This document shows positions 41,240 through 54,248 of a stretch of DNA of 64,000 nt, piece by piece (position 1 is the first letter of the stretch; the number at the start of each line of letters is the position of its first letter). The position numbers were made by a program, and so were the translations under genes. Origin of the DNA: Corinectria fuckeliana (lineage: Eukaryota; Ascomycota; Sordariomycetes; Hypocreales; Nectriaceae); contig WPDH01000159.1 of NCBI GenBank assembly GCA_019137255.1, positions 62,001 to 126,000 of the forward strand. The letters are read 5' to 3'. The notes beneath the pieces were generated by a model. It searched no databases and was not told the DNA's origin. It was given only the letters and a program-made list of their open reading frames with translations.

Positions 41240-44200
41240 ATGGCGCAACAGCAGCAGGTCGCCCTGGAGCGGCTCGACTACATCACTCGGGGCCTGCGAT
41301 CGCGGTAAGCTTCCACGTCTTGCCGAGCCTGCTCTGGCCGGCTGCTAACTGCCTCTAGGACCGCCGATGATATACGAAAGCGCTCGGCAATACAGCTTCG
41401 CGAACTAGTCGTCGTGTGTCATAGAGGTTCGCACCCAGCTCGCAGCTGATTCCGTCCCACGCTGACTCTAGATGCAGACCTGAGCCCCGAGCAGTTCCTC
41501 GCCTTCTACAATGCCGTAAACGCCAAGATCAACCAGCTCATCACCCACGGCGGCGACTCCTCCGACCGACTCGGGGGCATCTATGCCCTGGATGCCCTCA
41601 TCGACTTCGATGGCGTCGACGTCGCGATTAAATACACACGCTTCACCCAGAACCTGAAAACGATCCTCCGCGGAAAGGACATCAACCCCATGCAGCCTGC
41701 CGCCATCGCTCTGGGAAAGCTCTGCCGCCCGGGAGGCTCCTTGATAAGTGAACTGGTGGATTCCGAGGTGAACACTGCTCTCGAGTGGTTGCAGAACGAC
41801 CGCGTCGAAGAGCGAAGATATAGCGCTGTCCTCGTCTTGCGAGAGCTCGCCCGGAACGCACCCACCTTGATGTATCAGTACATCCCTACCATCTTCGACT
41901 GGATCTGGGTCGGCTTGCGAGACACGAGGCAGCTGATTCGCGCCACCTCGGCCGAGACGGTCAGCGCCTGCTTCCGAATCCTTCGCGAGCGAGACCAGGA
42001 AATGAAGCAGTTGTGGATGAGCAAGATTTACAACGAGGCTAAGCAAGGACTCAAAGCTAATACCGTTGAGTCCACCCACGGCTCCTTGCTGGTCTTGAAG
42101 GAGCTCCTCGAACAAGGAGCCATGTACATGCAGGAACATTATCAGCAGGCTTGCGACATTGTCTTCAAGCACAAAGACCACCGAGACCCCACCATCAGGA
42201 AGACCGTGGTGCTCCTTATCCCAGACCTGGCGAGCTACTCACCAGCTGACTTCGCCAACGCCTGGCTCCACAAGTTCATGGTCTACTTGTCTAGCATGCT
42301 GAAGAAGGACAAGGAACGGAACGATGCCTTCCTGGCCATTGGAAACATTGCCAATTCGGTCAAGAGCGCTATTGCTCCCTATCTCGACGGCGTTCTTATT
42401 TATGTGAGAGAAGGCCTGAGCATCCAGTCCCGTAAGAGAGGATCGGTGGACCCAGTCTTTGACTGTATCAGTCGCCTTGCTGTGGCCGTCGGCCAGACCC
42501 TCAGCAAGTACATGGAGGCGTTGCTGGACCCCATTTTCGCCTGCGACCTCACCCCCAAGCTTACCCAAGCCTTGGTCGACATGGCCTTTTACATCCCTCC
42601 GGTGAAGCCCACGATTCAGGAAAGATTGCTTGATATGCTCAGCGTCGTCCTGTGTGGTGAGCCCTTCAAACCTCTTGGGGCACCGCAGCCCAACACCCTC
42701 AGCTCGGTTCCGATCATTGCCAAAGACGCAAAGGATCCTCAGGCTTATGAGCACCGCAGAGCAGAAGTGAAGCTAGCCCTTAACACCCTAGGCAGCTTCG
42801 ACTTTTCCGGCCACGTGCTGAACGAGTTCGTTCGCGACGTGGCCATCAAGTACGTCGAGGACGAGGACCCGGAAATTCGTGAGGCGGCTGCCTTGACTTG
42901 CTGTCAACTCTATGTGCGTGACCCAATTGTCAGCCAGACCAGCTACCACGCCCTCCAAGTCGTCGGAGACGTGATCGAAAAGCTTCTCACGGTCGGAGTG
43001 TCGGACCCCGAACCCACCATTAGGCGCACCGTCCTAGCCGCCCTTGATGAGCGGTTTGATCGGCACTTGGCCAAGGCTGAGAACATCCGGATCCTCTTTT
43101 TCGCCCTCAACGATGAGGTGTTCTCTATCAGAGAAGTCGCCATCTCGATTATCGGTCGACTGGCGAGATTCAACCCAGCCTATGTCATTCCTTCGCTCCG
43201 CAAGACACTTATTCAGATGCTTACAGAGCTGGAGTTCTCCGACGTGGCTAGGAACAAGGAAGAGAGCGCCAAGTTGCTGAGCTTGCTCGTGCAAAACGCA
43301 CAAGGCCTCATCAAGCCGTATGTTGAGCCCATGATCTCAGTTCTACTACCCAAAGCCAGTGACCCCAACCCCTCTGTCGCTGCCACCATTCTAAAAGCCA
43401 TTGGCGAGCTTGCGACCGTGGGCGGCGAAGACATCCTCCCCTACAAGGATCGTCTCATGCCAATCATCATCGATGCTCTGCAGGACCAGAGCTCCAACTC
43501 CAAGCGAGAGGCTGCACTTCACGCGTTGGGTCAGCTCGCCAGCAACTCCGGTTATGTCATCGAGCCATACCTCGAATATCCACAGCTCCTGGAGATTCTC
43601 CAAAGCATCATCCGGACAGAGGGACAGCGAGTGCCCCTAAGACAGGAGACTATTAAGCTCATGGGAATTCTGGGTGCTCTAGATCCCTACAAGCATCAGG
43701 TACGTATTTCTAACGCTGCAGTCCCATTGTGAGGCTGCGATTAGCAAGATAAAGACATTGACAGGTTTTTAACCACCAAACAGCAAGTCGAAGAGCGGAC
43801 ACCCGAAGTCCAGCGACGTGTGGAGTCGAACCAGATGACAGACATCTCGTTGATGATGACCGGCTTGACTCCTTCAAACAAGGAGTATTTCCCGACCGTT
43901 GTTATCAATGCACTCCTCCAAATCCTGAAGGACCCCTCGCTAGTTCAGCACCACGCAGCCGTCATTGAAGCGATCATGAACATATTCCGCACGTTGGGAT
44001 TGGAGTGTGTCTCATTCCTGGATAGAATCATCCCTGCGTTCCTGCTCGTCATCAGATCCTCAACCTCGACCAGACTAGAGTCATACTTCAACCAGTTGGC
44101 GACTCTCGTTAGTATCGTGCGCCAGCATATTAGAAATTATCTGCCAGAGATTGTTGAGATTCTGCAGGAGTACTGGAACACCTCCCCGTCGCTCCAAACT

Positions 44201-47200
44201 ACAATCCTGTCTCTCGTCGAAGCTATTTCGAGGTCACTAGAGGGTGAGTTTAAGATATACCTCGCTGGCCTTCTCCCTTTGATGCTTGGGGTTCTTGACA
44301 AGGACACTTCCGCCAAGCGCATACCGTCCGAGAAAGTACTGCACGCATTCTTGGTGTTCGGAGCTAGTTCCGAAGAATACATGCACCTGATCATCCCTGT
44401 CATTGTACGCACCTTTGAGAAGCAAGGGCAGCCTACCTTCATCAGAAAGCAAGCTATCGAGTCCATCGGGAAGATTTCGCGGCAAGTGAACTTGAATGAC
44501 TACGCTGCAAAGATCATCCATCCGCTCACAAGAGTGCTGGACATGGGAGATGCCTCCCTCCGTGTTGCGGCGCTGGACACGCTTTGCGCCTTGATTCAGC
44601 AGCTGGGCAAGGACTACCTCCACTTCATGGGGACTGTCAACAAGACTATCAACCTGCACCAGATTCAACACCAAAACTACGAACTCTTCGTTAGCAAGCT
44701 CCAAAAGGGTGAGGTGCTACCTCAAGACCTCACCTCCGAGCATCGCTTTGTTGATGGGTTGGAGGAGCCCGCCTTCGCAGACCAAGGGACTAAGAAGCTC
44801 GAGATGAACGCCATCCACCTCAAGGCTGCCTGGGACACAAAGGGCAAGTCAACCAAGGAGGACTGGCAGGAATGGCTGCGAAGGTTCAGCACTACCCTCC
44901 TTACGGAGTCGCCCAACCACGCTCTGCGGGCCTGCGCAAGCCTCGCCAGCGTGTACCTACCACTTGCCCGTGAGCTGTTCAACTCGGCTTTCGTTTCATG
45001 TTGGAGCGAGCTGTACGAACAGTTCCAGGATGAGCTCATTCAGAACATCGAGAGCGCGATAAAGTCGGAAAACGTTCCCCCGGATCTTCTGGGTCTGTTG
45101 CTCAACCTGGCAGAGTTTATGGAGCACGATGACAAGGCCCTGCCCATCGACATTAGGGTGCTAGGCAGAGAGGCGGCTCGTTGCCACGCTTATGCCAAAG
45201 CTTTGCATTACAAGGAGCTTGAGTTCCTACAGGACCAGAGCAGTGGTGCAGTGGAAGCACTGATCGTCATCAATAACCAACTGCAGCAATCTGATGCTGC
45301 CATCGGTATTCTCCGCAAAGCACAGTTGTACAAGGAAGGCATTCAGCTACGTGAAACTTGGTTCGAGAAGCTGGAGCGCTGGGAAGAAGCGCTGGCGTTC
45401 TACAACAAGCGAGAAGCGGAAGTGCCAGAGGACCAGACCATTCCCGTTGATATTGCCATGGGAAAGATGCGTTGTCTGCACGCCCTGGGTGAATGGGAGG
45501 CTCTCGCCAGCCTGACTGGCAGCACCTGGGCCAACTCGGCACCCGAGGTTCAGCGGATGATTGCGCCTCTCGCCACTGCTGCGGCATGGGGCCTGGGCAA
45601 GTGGGACTCCATGGACAACTACCTCTCATCGCTCAAGAGGTACTCGCCTGATCGATCCTTCTTTGGAGCTATATTGGCGCTTCATCGTAATCAGTTCCGC
45701 GAAGCACTTAATTGCGTGGAGCAAGCTCGAGAAGGTCTCGATACTGAGCTTAGCGCGCTCGTGAGCGAGTCATACAATCGAGCGTACCAGGTCGTGGTTC
45801 GAGTGCAGATGCTTGCTGAGCTCGAGGAGCTGATCGTTTACAAGCAATGCGACGAGAAGAAGCAGGCTATCATGCGACGAACTTGGGAGACTCGACTGAA
45901 GGGCTGTCAGAGAAATGTCGAGGTCTGGCAGCGCATGCTTCGGTTGCGCGCCATTGTCATCTCACCTGGCGAGAATATGCACATGTGGATCAAGTTTGCC
46001 AACCTTTGCCGAAAGTCAGGTCGCATGGGCTTGGCTGAGAAGTCACTCAAGCAGCTCATCGGTATCGAGGCCCCGTTGGAGAGTATGATTCCTTACTGGA
46101 CGGAAAGGCAGAGCGGCCCAGGACCTCGCAACACGCCTGCTCAGGTCATCTACGCCGTGCTCAAGTATGAGTGGGATATGGGACTACAGCCTGGTATGCG
46201 GCAATCAGGTGTCGCCGAGAAGACTCTCTACTGTCTGCGCAAGTTCACCAGCGACACAGCTCATAGACTTGATGTCGCAAAGGCCCACCTGACCGCGCAA
46301 GCCGGCAACGAGATGGGCGTCCCGACCGAGTACGGTTTCCAGAACCAGATGGATCCGGCGCTCATGAGTCCTCAGACTCAGCGCGCCTTGTACGACCAGA
46401 CGGTGTTGCTTGCGAAGTGCTACTTGCGCCAGGGCGAGTGGTTGATTGCGCTGAACAAGGATGATTGGCAATACACCCAAGTGCAAGACATCTTGACCTC
46501 GTACTCGCAGGCCACCAAGTACAACCCCCGCTGGTACAAGGCCTGGCACGCATGGGCACTAGCCAACTTTGAGATCGTACAGGCTCTCTCGGCAAAGAAC
46601 GAAGGCCACCTGACACGAGCAGATCAGTCCATGGTTATCGACCATGTTGTCCCGGCGGTCAAGGGCTTCTTCAAGTCCATTGCCCTGTCCGCCGGAAGCT
46701 CACTCCAGGATACGCTTCGGCTGCTCACGCTCTGGTTCACTCACGGGGGCAGCGCAGAGGTTAACACAGCGGTCACGGAGGGATTCGCCAACGTCAGCGT
46801 CGACACCTGGCTTGAAGTCATCCCTCAGCTCATCGCCCGTATTAACCAGCCTAACAAGCGAGTGCAGCAGACGGTCCACAACCTCCTTGCCGACGTTGGA
46901 AGAGCTCATCCCCAGGCGCTGGTGTACCCTCTCACAGTTGCCATGAAGTCTTGGCAGAACACCCGCCGCTCGCGGTCCGCGGCACAAATCATGGACAGCA
47001 TGCGGCAGCACAGCGCGAACCTCGTTGCGCAGGCTGATACTGTCAGTCACGAGCTGATCCGAGTCGCTGTGCTCTGGCACGAACTCTGGCACGAGGGGTT
47101 GGAAGAGGCCTCGCGACTGTACTTTGGCGATCACAACATTGAAGGGATGTTTGCAACTCTAGAGCCACTTCACGAGCTTCTCGAGCGCGGCCCGGAGACG

Positions 47201-48766
47201 CTGCGCGAGATCTCATTTGCCCAAGCATTCGGAAGAGACCTCAAGGAGGCACAGGACTGGTGTCGACAATACGAAACCAGCCAGGACGTCAATGATCTCA
47301 ATCAGGCTTGGGATCTGTATTACCAGGTTTTCAGGAGAATCTCTAGGCAACTTCCTCAAGTGACGACTTTGGAATTGACGTACTGCTCGCCGAAACTGCT
47401 CAACGCCAAGAACCTAGACCTGGCGGTTCCGGGCACGTACAAGAGCGGGCAACCGATTGTCAAGATTGTGTCGTTCGAGACGACATTCAGCGTCATCAAC
47501 TCCAAGCAGCGGCCTAGAAAGCTCAACGTCAACGGAAGCGACGGCAAATCGTTTGCCTTTTTGCTCAAGGGCCACGAGGATATCCGACAGGACGAGCGTG
47601 TCATGCAGCTGTTTGGCCTCTGCAACACGCTGCTTGCCAACGACTCCGAGTGCTACAAGCGACACCTCAACATCCAGCGATACCCTGCGATCCCTCTGTC
47701 ACAGAACTCCGGCCTACTCGGGTGGGTGCCGAACAGCGACACACTCCACGTGCTGATTAGAGAATATCGAGAGAGTCGTAAGATACTCCTCAATATTGAG
47801 CACCGTATCATGCTGCAAATGGCGCCCGACTACGACAACCTTACGCTCATGCAAAAGGTTGAGGTCTTTGGATACGCGCTCGACAACACGACGGGCCAAG
47901 ACCTATACCGCGTCCTGTGGCTGAAGTCCAAGTCGTCCGAGGCTTGGCTTGAGCGACGCACCAACTACACCCGCTCGCTGGGCGTCATGTCCATGGTGGG
48001 CTATATTCTGGGCTTGGGTGATCGTCACCCCTCCAACTTGATGCTGGACCGCGTCACCGGCAAGATCATTCACATTGATTTCGGAGACTGCTTCGAGGTG
48101 GCGATGAAGCGAGAGAAATACCCGGAGCGGGTTCCGTTCCGACTGACTCGCATGCTCACCTACGCCATGGAGGTTAGTAACATCGAAGGCAGCTTCCGAA
48201 TCACCTGCGAGAACGTGATGAGAGTTTTGAGGGACAACAAGGAGAGTGTCATGGCAGTTTTGGAAGCAGTAGGTGTTCGCCGTGTCCACGTGCTTTGTGC
48301 TCTTTACTTACTGTGCGTCTAGTTCATCCACGATCCGCTGCTGACATGGCGGCTGACCAACACGGCGTCGCCCACCGGGCCAACCTTCAAGTCTGACCGT
48401 GAGACGGCGTTGGCTGGACCCGGCACAGCCCGGCCGAGACGCCAGTCCATCCTGGACAGCGACGTTGCACCGTCGGAGCTACTCAACGCGGCCGAGGTCG
48501 TAGCACCGCCCGTATCTCGCGCCCGCGCCCGCACCAACAGCTCGGCGGCGCCGGAAGGGAACCTGGCCAACGGAGTGCAGGAGGTGGAGAGCCAGAACGC
48601 CAGGGCCGTCGAGGTGCTGGACCGCGTGGCGCAGAAGCTGACGGGTCGCGACTTCAAGAACAATGAGGAGCTGGACGTCATCAACCAGGTGAACAAGCTC
48701 ATCATGGAAGCTACCAAGCTGGAGAACCTGTGCCAGCACTACATCGGATGGTGCAGCTTCTGGTAG
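41240..48766 (+). CDS. tor: TOR serine/threonine kinase (PIKK)
   Basis: Five exons: 41240-41304, 41359-41426, 41472-43699, 43784-48268 and 48323-48766. They total 7290 nt (2429 residues), close to yeast Tor (2470). TOR is the catalytic subunit of TORC1 and TORC2 and couples nutrients to growth. The N-terminal 1200 residues are HEAT repeats (for example PEIREAAALTCCQLYVRDPI). The FAT domain follows. The FRB region at about 1883-1975 (VLWHELWHEGLEEASRLYFG then DHNIEGMF) keeps the Ser that contacts FKBP-rapamycin, so rapamycin sensitivity is expected. Kinase landmarks are SFAFLLKGHEDIRQDERVMQ, the catalytic loop GLGDRHPSNLMLD at about 2197 and HIDFGDCFEVAM at about 2219. The FATC end is CQHYIGWCSFW. 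The last intron (48269-48322) splits EA from FIHDPLLTWRL. Confidence 0.98.
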
Positions 48767-49143
48767 CGGGACGGAGTGACAGCAGGAGTGCGCAGCCTTG
48801 AATAATGTGTATTGATGGACACGTATGAGGAAGGAGGGCGACGGTGTCGCATTTGGAGCCATTCAGGAGAGGTCCGATTCATCACTGCGTGGAGTTGGAG
48901 GACCGGTCAGGGACGTCTCAGGATTTTGGGGCGAGGGCTTGTGTTTCCGTATTCATGTACTCATAGCAGGGAGGAAGATGTCATCCAATGGTCAATGGTC
49001 AACTTATGATGCAGTGATTCCTTGTCCGGTCTCCTGAAGATGGCTCGTCTTTTCCAATGAAGATGTCGCTATATTCTCAAGCCAGGATCTTTCTATCTAC
49101 GACTGCAACTATTGCAACGTACAACGCCAGTCCCATCTACTTT
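48767..49143. other. Convergent 3' intergenic between tor and glucosidase II beta
   Basis: No gene seen; contains the two 3' untranslated regions. Confidence 0.65.
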
Positions 49144-51036
49144 TTATAGCTCATCCTTGCCCTTCACTGCCTGGGGAGCCGCAAGGCCTCCCTCGCAGGC
49201 AGCCGGGGTGCCGACCTCCATCCTGTAGACGCACTTCTCGGCCTCGGCGACGCGCCACAGCTCCTCGGTCTCGGCGCAGCCCAGCCAGACGTCGGTGCGC
49301 CGCTTAGGCCCGTTCCAGCAGCCCTGGCCGTCCTCGTAGCGCAGGACGATGCGGCGGCCGCGGCCGAGGCTCTTGCCGTCGAGGCGGTCCTCGTCGTCGG
49401 CGTCGGCGAGGTCCAGGCGCTTGAAGTTGCCCATGTTGGTGCTGCCGTGGCCCTTCTTGGACTTCTGGGCCGTCTTGTCGAGCCAGCAGAGCTCGTACGT
49501 GTACTCGCCGGCGTCGGTGCTGACGCACTTGCCCTTGAGGGCGCGCAGGATGTCGTCGGGCCCGTAGTCGGTGTCGAGGTCGGCCTGCTCGCCGTCGAGG
49601 GCCTTGGTCTTCTTCTTGAGATCGCGCTCCGACGCCTCGAAGGCTTCGCGGGCGGCCTTGACGAGGGCGGATTCGGCGCCGGCCTGGACGTTGTTGGCGA
49701 GGACGCCGTTCTCGATGAGCCAGACGCGGATGCCGCCGAGGGTGCTGTGGAGGATGTTTCGGGCGAAGGGCGGTAGGTAGGCCTCGAGGTTGAAGACTAG
49801 ACCAGGACATGTGAGCGGGAGTTGCATGACATGGTGAGAGCGAGAGCGAGAGTGGGAGTGTACTTACGAATGTCGGTGTCGTCGACGGCCCCCTCGAACT
49901 CCTTCCAGTTGATGCCGTTAGTCTCACTGTCCTCTTTCAGAACATCAAGGATGTCGTCGTCAGATCGCTGCGACCTCTTGGCCGCCTCCGTGTCCTGGCG
50001 GGCAGCGTAGTCCTCAAAGGACTTGACGGCAGCCTTGACGCCCTCGTCGTTGAAGTTGGGGTTGTACTCCTCCTTGAACTTCCTCAGGATCTCTTCGAGC
50101 TCGTTGGCCCTCTCGCGGAGCTCGTCGCGCTGGTCGATGACGTCGTCCAAGGTCGCGCGGAGCTCGTCGACGCGCGTCTTGGCCAGGCCGACCAGGACGC
50201 CCAGCTTGCCGCCGCCGCCGCCGCCGGTGCCCTCGCCGCGGACGAGCTTGCCCTTCTCCTCCTGCTCAGCCTCGCGATACCGCTGCTCCAGGCCGGCGCG
50301 CTTGGTCTCGAGGGCCTTGATCTCGTTCTTGAGGGTGTTGATCTTGAGCTCGACCTTGCGGCGGAGCTCCGTGGCCTCCTTGGTCATGGCATCCCTCTTC
50401 TTGGCGGCCCTTTCCATGTTCTTCCGCTTCTCTTCCTCCAGGCGGCGGTACTCCTTTCCAATCTCGGCGCAGCGGTTCTCGCACTTGACGCCCCCGACGC
50501 CGCGGAACTCCTCGGAGCCGTCGCAGCAGAGGTCGTAGTCGCAGACGCCGTCGTTGATGTAGAGGAAGGGCACGTACATGCCGACGTGGCCCTCGTTGGC
50601 ACACCAGAAGCCCGGGAGGGCGTTGGAGGCGTTCGTAGTGCCGGAGACGGAGCCGGGGAGGGGCTGTTCGGGGGAGAGAGGGTCGAGGCCTGCGCAGGCG
50701 GCGGTTCCGGGTTCGTCGGAGCCGTCGGGGCAGTCGCACGAGTTGTCGTTGATCTGGCTCAAGCTCAGCTTGATGGCGGCGTTGGTGATGCAGGAGAAGG
50801 TCTCCTTGCCGCCGTAATGGGAGGCGACTGGGAGGTTGGAGGCCGTTGTTAGCAGGCAATTCCGTCAAAGAAGGGACTGAGGTCGCTGGATGACTGGAGA
50901 AGAGAGCTCGCGATAGCTTCATGGAGGATCCAACAAACTCACATTCAGGGCCGACACCTCGAGGAAGACTACCAGCAGCCGCCAGAGTAAAGGCGTGGAT
51001 GGCGGTCAGCAGCGCCCATGACGGTGGGTGTTGCAT
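49144..51036 (-). CDS. gtb1: Glucosidase II beta subunit (PRKCSH-like), ER lumen
   Basis: Exons 51036-50943, 50827-49868 and 49796-49144 total 1707 nt (568 residues). Non-catalytic subunit that helps glucosidase II trim glucose from N-glycans in the ER. A signal peptide (MQHPPSWALLTAIHAFTLAA) is followed by two LDLa-like Cys clusters (DNSCDCPDGSDEPGTAAC; DGVCDYDLCCDGSEE). Next is a long Glu/Lys/Arg coiled coil with a Gly run, an EF-like region, and a C-terminal MRH mannose-binding domain (KGKCVSTDAGEYTYELCW; GNFKRLD; YEDGQGCWNGPKRRTDVWLG). The protein ends KGKDEL, an ER-retrieval signal. Splices (GTGAGT...CCCAG and GTAAGT...TCTAG) join GVGPE to FASHYGGKETFSC and DDTDI to LFNLEAYLPP. Confidence 0.95.
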
Positions 51037-51526
51037 TGTGTCTGCGAATGTGCGTATCCTTGGTTTGAGAACGGGTTATCAGGCCAAAGAATTGATTCGC
51101 AGTGGTCACTTGCTCTCGCTCTCGTGGAGAGATGGAGTTGGCGGTTGGACTTGGGATTCACGAAATCTAGATGGAGCCAGGTCATCATCGTCCGAAAGGG
51201 GACAGGAGCTTCCATTGCTTGCCCGCTACGTCGGGGGCGCTAAGGAGACCCCACTGTAGGTACTACATACGTAGGGTGCGCAAGGGGGTGGACGTGGAGG
51301 TATGCCCACTGTAAGCCGGCAGAAAACCCCCTGAATTTCTAAATCCCAGGGCTCCATAGCGCTCAGGCAGCAAATCGACAGACCGCTTGCCTATAGTGGA
51401 GAGGCACCAAAGACCGGGCTGAAGGCGGGGGAAACGAGAAAAAAGGTTGCCCCTCCATCAACACCAGAAGAAAAGGTCAGACGCACGCAGAAGATATCAC
51501 CAAGCACCTATCCATCTCTGAAAGCC
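51037..51526. promoter_or_regulatory. Divergent promoter region, gtb1 and GCIP-like gene
   Basis: 490 bp between opposite start codons. No open frame with support and no assignable motif. Confidence 0.55.
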
Positions 51527-52702
51527 ATGGCACCAACCGACGAGGAGGCCCTCAAGGCCCTGAACACGGTGGCCGAGACAGCAGCCACTCTTCTCCAGCA
51601 GCTTCAGACCGTTCTAGGCGGCTTTCAGAAGAGCCAGAAGACCGACGCCAAGAAGCCCGATTCGCCGACCACGACATCTTCCTCGGCCTCTTCTGCTTCC
51701 GCCATCGATGCCCTCGCTCTCGCCCGCGACTCGACTACCCTGATAAGAGCCCACGCCACAAAGCTCTCCCTCTTCATCATCAACGAGCCCTTCACCCCGA
51801 GCGCCATCGCCACCGTCATCCGCCAGCTCGTCGCCGGCCCCATCCCGGGTCTCGCCTCCTCCCTCGAGATCTGCGACGCGGACATCTACACCGGGCTTCT
51901 CCGCCGCGAGCTTGCTTGGCGAGCCCGGAGGGTCTTTGTCGAGCTCGGCGGGCTGCTCCAGCGGATTCCCAAGGATGGCAAGGTCCTCTCCGGCGAGAAG
52001 AAGGACTCGTTTGGGCCGGGCGGCAAGGGAAGTCTCGCCTCGACTGGTGTGCTGTGGGCTGCGTGTGACGATGTCATCGGACTGGCCAACATGGGTGTCG
52101 GTGGCTTCTTTGTCAAGAAGGCGGAAGAGTGGAGGGACACGCTCAAAGATGTCATGGAAGAGATGAAGGAGTGGGGGGACGAGGAACCCGACGACGATGA
52201 TGATGACGACGACAAGAACGACGGCAACGACGTAAACGACCTAGCTGATAAACTTGGGGAATCCTCCATCTCAGATTCCAAGCAAGAGATGCTCGACGAC
52301 TTCATGAACTCCCAGGACGCCATTCCCCGCAACGACCCCGACGGCATTAGACCCCGCCTAGAAACAACACTCAAGCGACTACGACTCATCGCCCTCCTTT
52401 ACCAAGCCATTGCAAAGCGAAGGTTCAAAAAGCTCCCCTCCTTCCCCCCAAAAACCGCCGACACAGATCTTCCCCGGCGCCTCGATGCGACGGCCGAGGT
52501 GCTCAAGCAGCTCCCGGATAAGCTTGGCGACCTGGCGGGTGCTTTCTACGACTTGGACCCCGAAGAGATAGACAAGGCAATGACGGAGGCCTTTACAGAT
52601 GCGATTGGCGTCAGTGAGCTCCTGAGCAAGAACTGGGAGGGCTCGCGGGACGAGTTTACAGAGTGGACCGAAAAGTTCCAGGCGGAGATCAAGAAGACGT
52701 AG
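51527..52702 (+). CDS. Cyclin-D1-binding protein 1 (GCIP)-like protein
   Basis: Single exon, 391 residues. It resembles the GCIP/CCNDBP1 family, known in animals as a helical HLH-like binding partner of cyclin D and Grap2; the fungal role is unknown. The protein is mostly helical, with segments ALNTVAETAATLLQQLQTVL, IATVIRQLVAGPIPGLASSL, GVLWAACDDVIGLANMGVGG and RLRLIALLYQAIAKRR. An acidic run of eight Asp (about residues 222-229) splits the two halves. The C-terminus LSKNWEGSRDEFTEWTEKF is typical of the fungal members as I recall them. There is no signal peptide or membrane segment. Confidence 0.78.
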   Translation: MAPTDEEALKALNTVAETAATLLQQLQTVLGGFQKSQKTDAKKPDSPTTTSSSASSASAIDALALARDSTTLIRAHATKLSLFIINEPFTPSAIATVIRQLVAGPIPGLASSLEICDADIYTGLLRRELAWRARRVFVELGGLLQRIPKDGKVLSGEKKDSFGPGGKGSLASTGVLWAACDDVIGLANMGVGGFFVKKAEEWRDTLKDVMEEMKEWGDEEPDDDDDDDDKNDGNDVNDLADKLGESSISDSKQEMLDDFMNSQDAIPRNDPDGIRPRLETTLKRLRLIALLYQAIAKRRFKKLPSFPPKTADTDLPRRLDATAEVLKQLPDKLGDLAGAFYDLDPEEIDKAMTEAFTDAIGVSELLSKNWEGSRDEFTEWTEKFQAEIKKT

Positions 52703-52844
52703 TCAATCGACTTTTACTCATGCAGGACGCTTGCAAGCAACAGAAGCCATGGCAGTCCATGCTGTCACAAGATTCATGGCCATCCATGTACAACACTTGG
52801 TCATGAAATTTTAAAGTACACACCCCAATCGCCTGGCGACTCCA

Positions 52845-54248
52845 TCAAACCCGGATCGCGGCCGAGTTGAAGTTGACATGCCCCGAAGCCGGGAGGGTAC
52901 TCGAAATGGCCGCTCCGATCGATGTCATGCCGTTCATGGTCAACGAAACATTGCCTACGGCGCCATCGAACGGCACCTCGAAGTAGTTGACGCGGTTGGC
53001 GGTGCCGTCGGCCAGCAGCGTCTGGCTCGTGTCGCCGATGGCCAGCTGGAACTCGGTCTCGTCCACGGTGATGGTGATGACGGAGACGACGTCCCGGGCG
53101 CCGGCGCTCGCCGACTCGGAGCCGCCCTGGCCCCACACGGTGCCGCCGTCGCTGCCGATGGCCGCCGCCGTCGTGCGGTACCAGGCGATGGCCGTCTCCG
53201 CCGTCGGCAGATCGACGTTCGTCTGGCCGGCCTTGTACGCCTTGATGAAGTAGGGCAGCACGCGGCGGTAGGCGCTGTGGCTCATGCCGTCGACGTACGT
53301 CTCGGCGCCGGCCACGATCTGCGCGTCCACAATGTCGGAGATGTAGCTCGACTCGCTGAAGTCGTTCCACGTGATGATCTCGATGTACTCGGGACTGAGG
53401 TCGAGGACCTGCTGCCAGCGGTCGTACCAGAGGGACTCGCTGGACGAGTACCAGTTCTTGCCCCAGTTGGGCAGGTCTGCGAACGGCTTAGCCACTGTCT
53501 CTCATCATGAGAAGGGAGCTACTCACTGACGTAAAAGTGCGGACTGACGCCCATCATGTACGGCTTGTCGGCGAGGACGTTCTGATACAGCAGGTCCTCC
53601 TCCGACGTCAGCTTGGTCTCGCCAGCCTTGGGCCAAGCCGCCCACGAAACTACAGAGACATGCTCGTCAGCCGCAGTCACTGTCAATGCCAGCCCACCAC
53701 GCATCGTCACTCACAGGCCCCGTCAATGACGCCCAACTTGCCCCCCAGCCCCGATGGACCCAAGCTGCTCCAGCACGGCATGAGGAAGACGCCGCCCGTC
53801 TTGTCCCGGACAGAGCTCCAGTTGTCGGACCAGCCGGGACCCTCGAAGGTGCTGACCATGGGCTTGCCGTCGACGACGACCTGCGCGGCCTCGCCCTTGA
53901 AGTCGTTGACCAGGTCGGCCACCTGCTGCACGCCCCACAGCGTCGTCTCCGACGCCATGTCGAAGGAGAGGAACAGCTTGAAGTCGCCCGCGGCGGCGGC
54001 GGCCTCGTACGCCAGGCCGAGCTGCGTCGACGTCCACGAGTCGGCCGGCCCGATGTTGAGGGCGAAGCCGTCGATGGACGCGTCCTTGGCGTCGCCGATG
54101 TCCTTTTCCCACTGAGCGAGCGCCTGCTCGTCAGTCAAGCCGACCTGGGGGGTTGTGCGTGCGTGGTCAGCAGAGGAGGATCGATGTTGGTGATGGGGGG
54201 GACTGGACTGGACTGTACCATGTAGTGAGCATAAACTTGGCGTGCCAT
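52845..54248 (-). CDS. GH71 endo-alpha-1,3-glucanase (mutanase) without signal peptide
   Basis: Exons 54248-54219, 54144-53715, 53649-53527 and 53494-52845 total 1233 nt (410 residues). GH71 enzymes hydrolyse cell-wall alpha-1,3-glucan. The start exon MARQVYAHYM splices to VGLTDEQALAQWEKDIGDAK. The family strands follow: DGFALNIGPADSWT, FKLFLSFDMAS, PMVSTFEGPGW, WAAWPKAGE, KPYMMGVSPHFYV, WYDRWQQVLDLSPEYIEIIT and WNDFSESSYI. There is no signal peptide, unlike most fungal mutanases but like fission yeast Agn2, an intracellular enzyme used in ascus-wall breakdown. Lysis-linked or developmental use is inferred. The C-terminal 100 residues form a beta-rich module of the usual kind. Confidence 0.92.

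Noticed and set aside
43700..43783. Apparent stop in TOR at 43732
   Set aside because: It lies in an 84-bp intron with consensus ends; the join KHQ to QVEERTPEVQRR restores conserved sequence.
48200..48320. Apparent end of TOR at 48322 without the FATC domain
   Set aside because: A GTAGGT donor at 48269 and acceptor GTCTAG at 48322 join to FIHDPLLTWRL and the FATC end, as in all TOR proteins.
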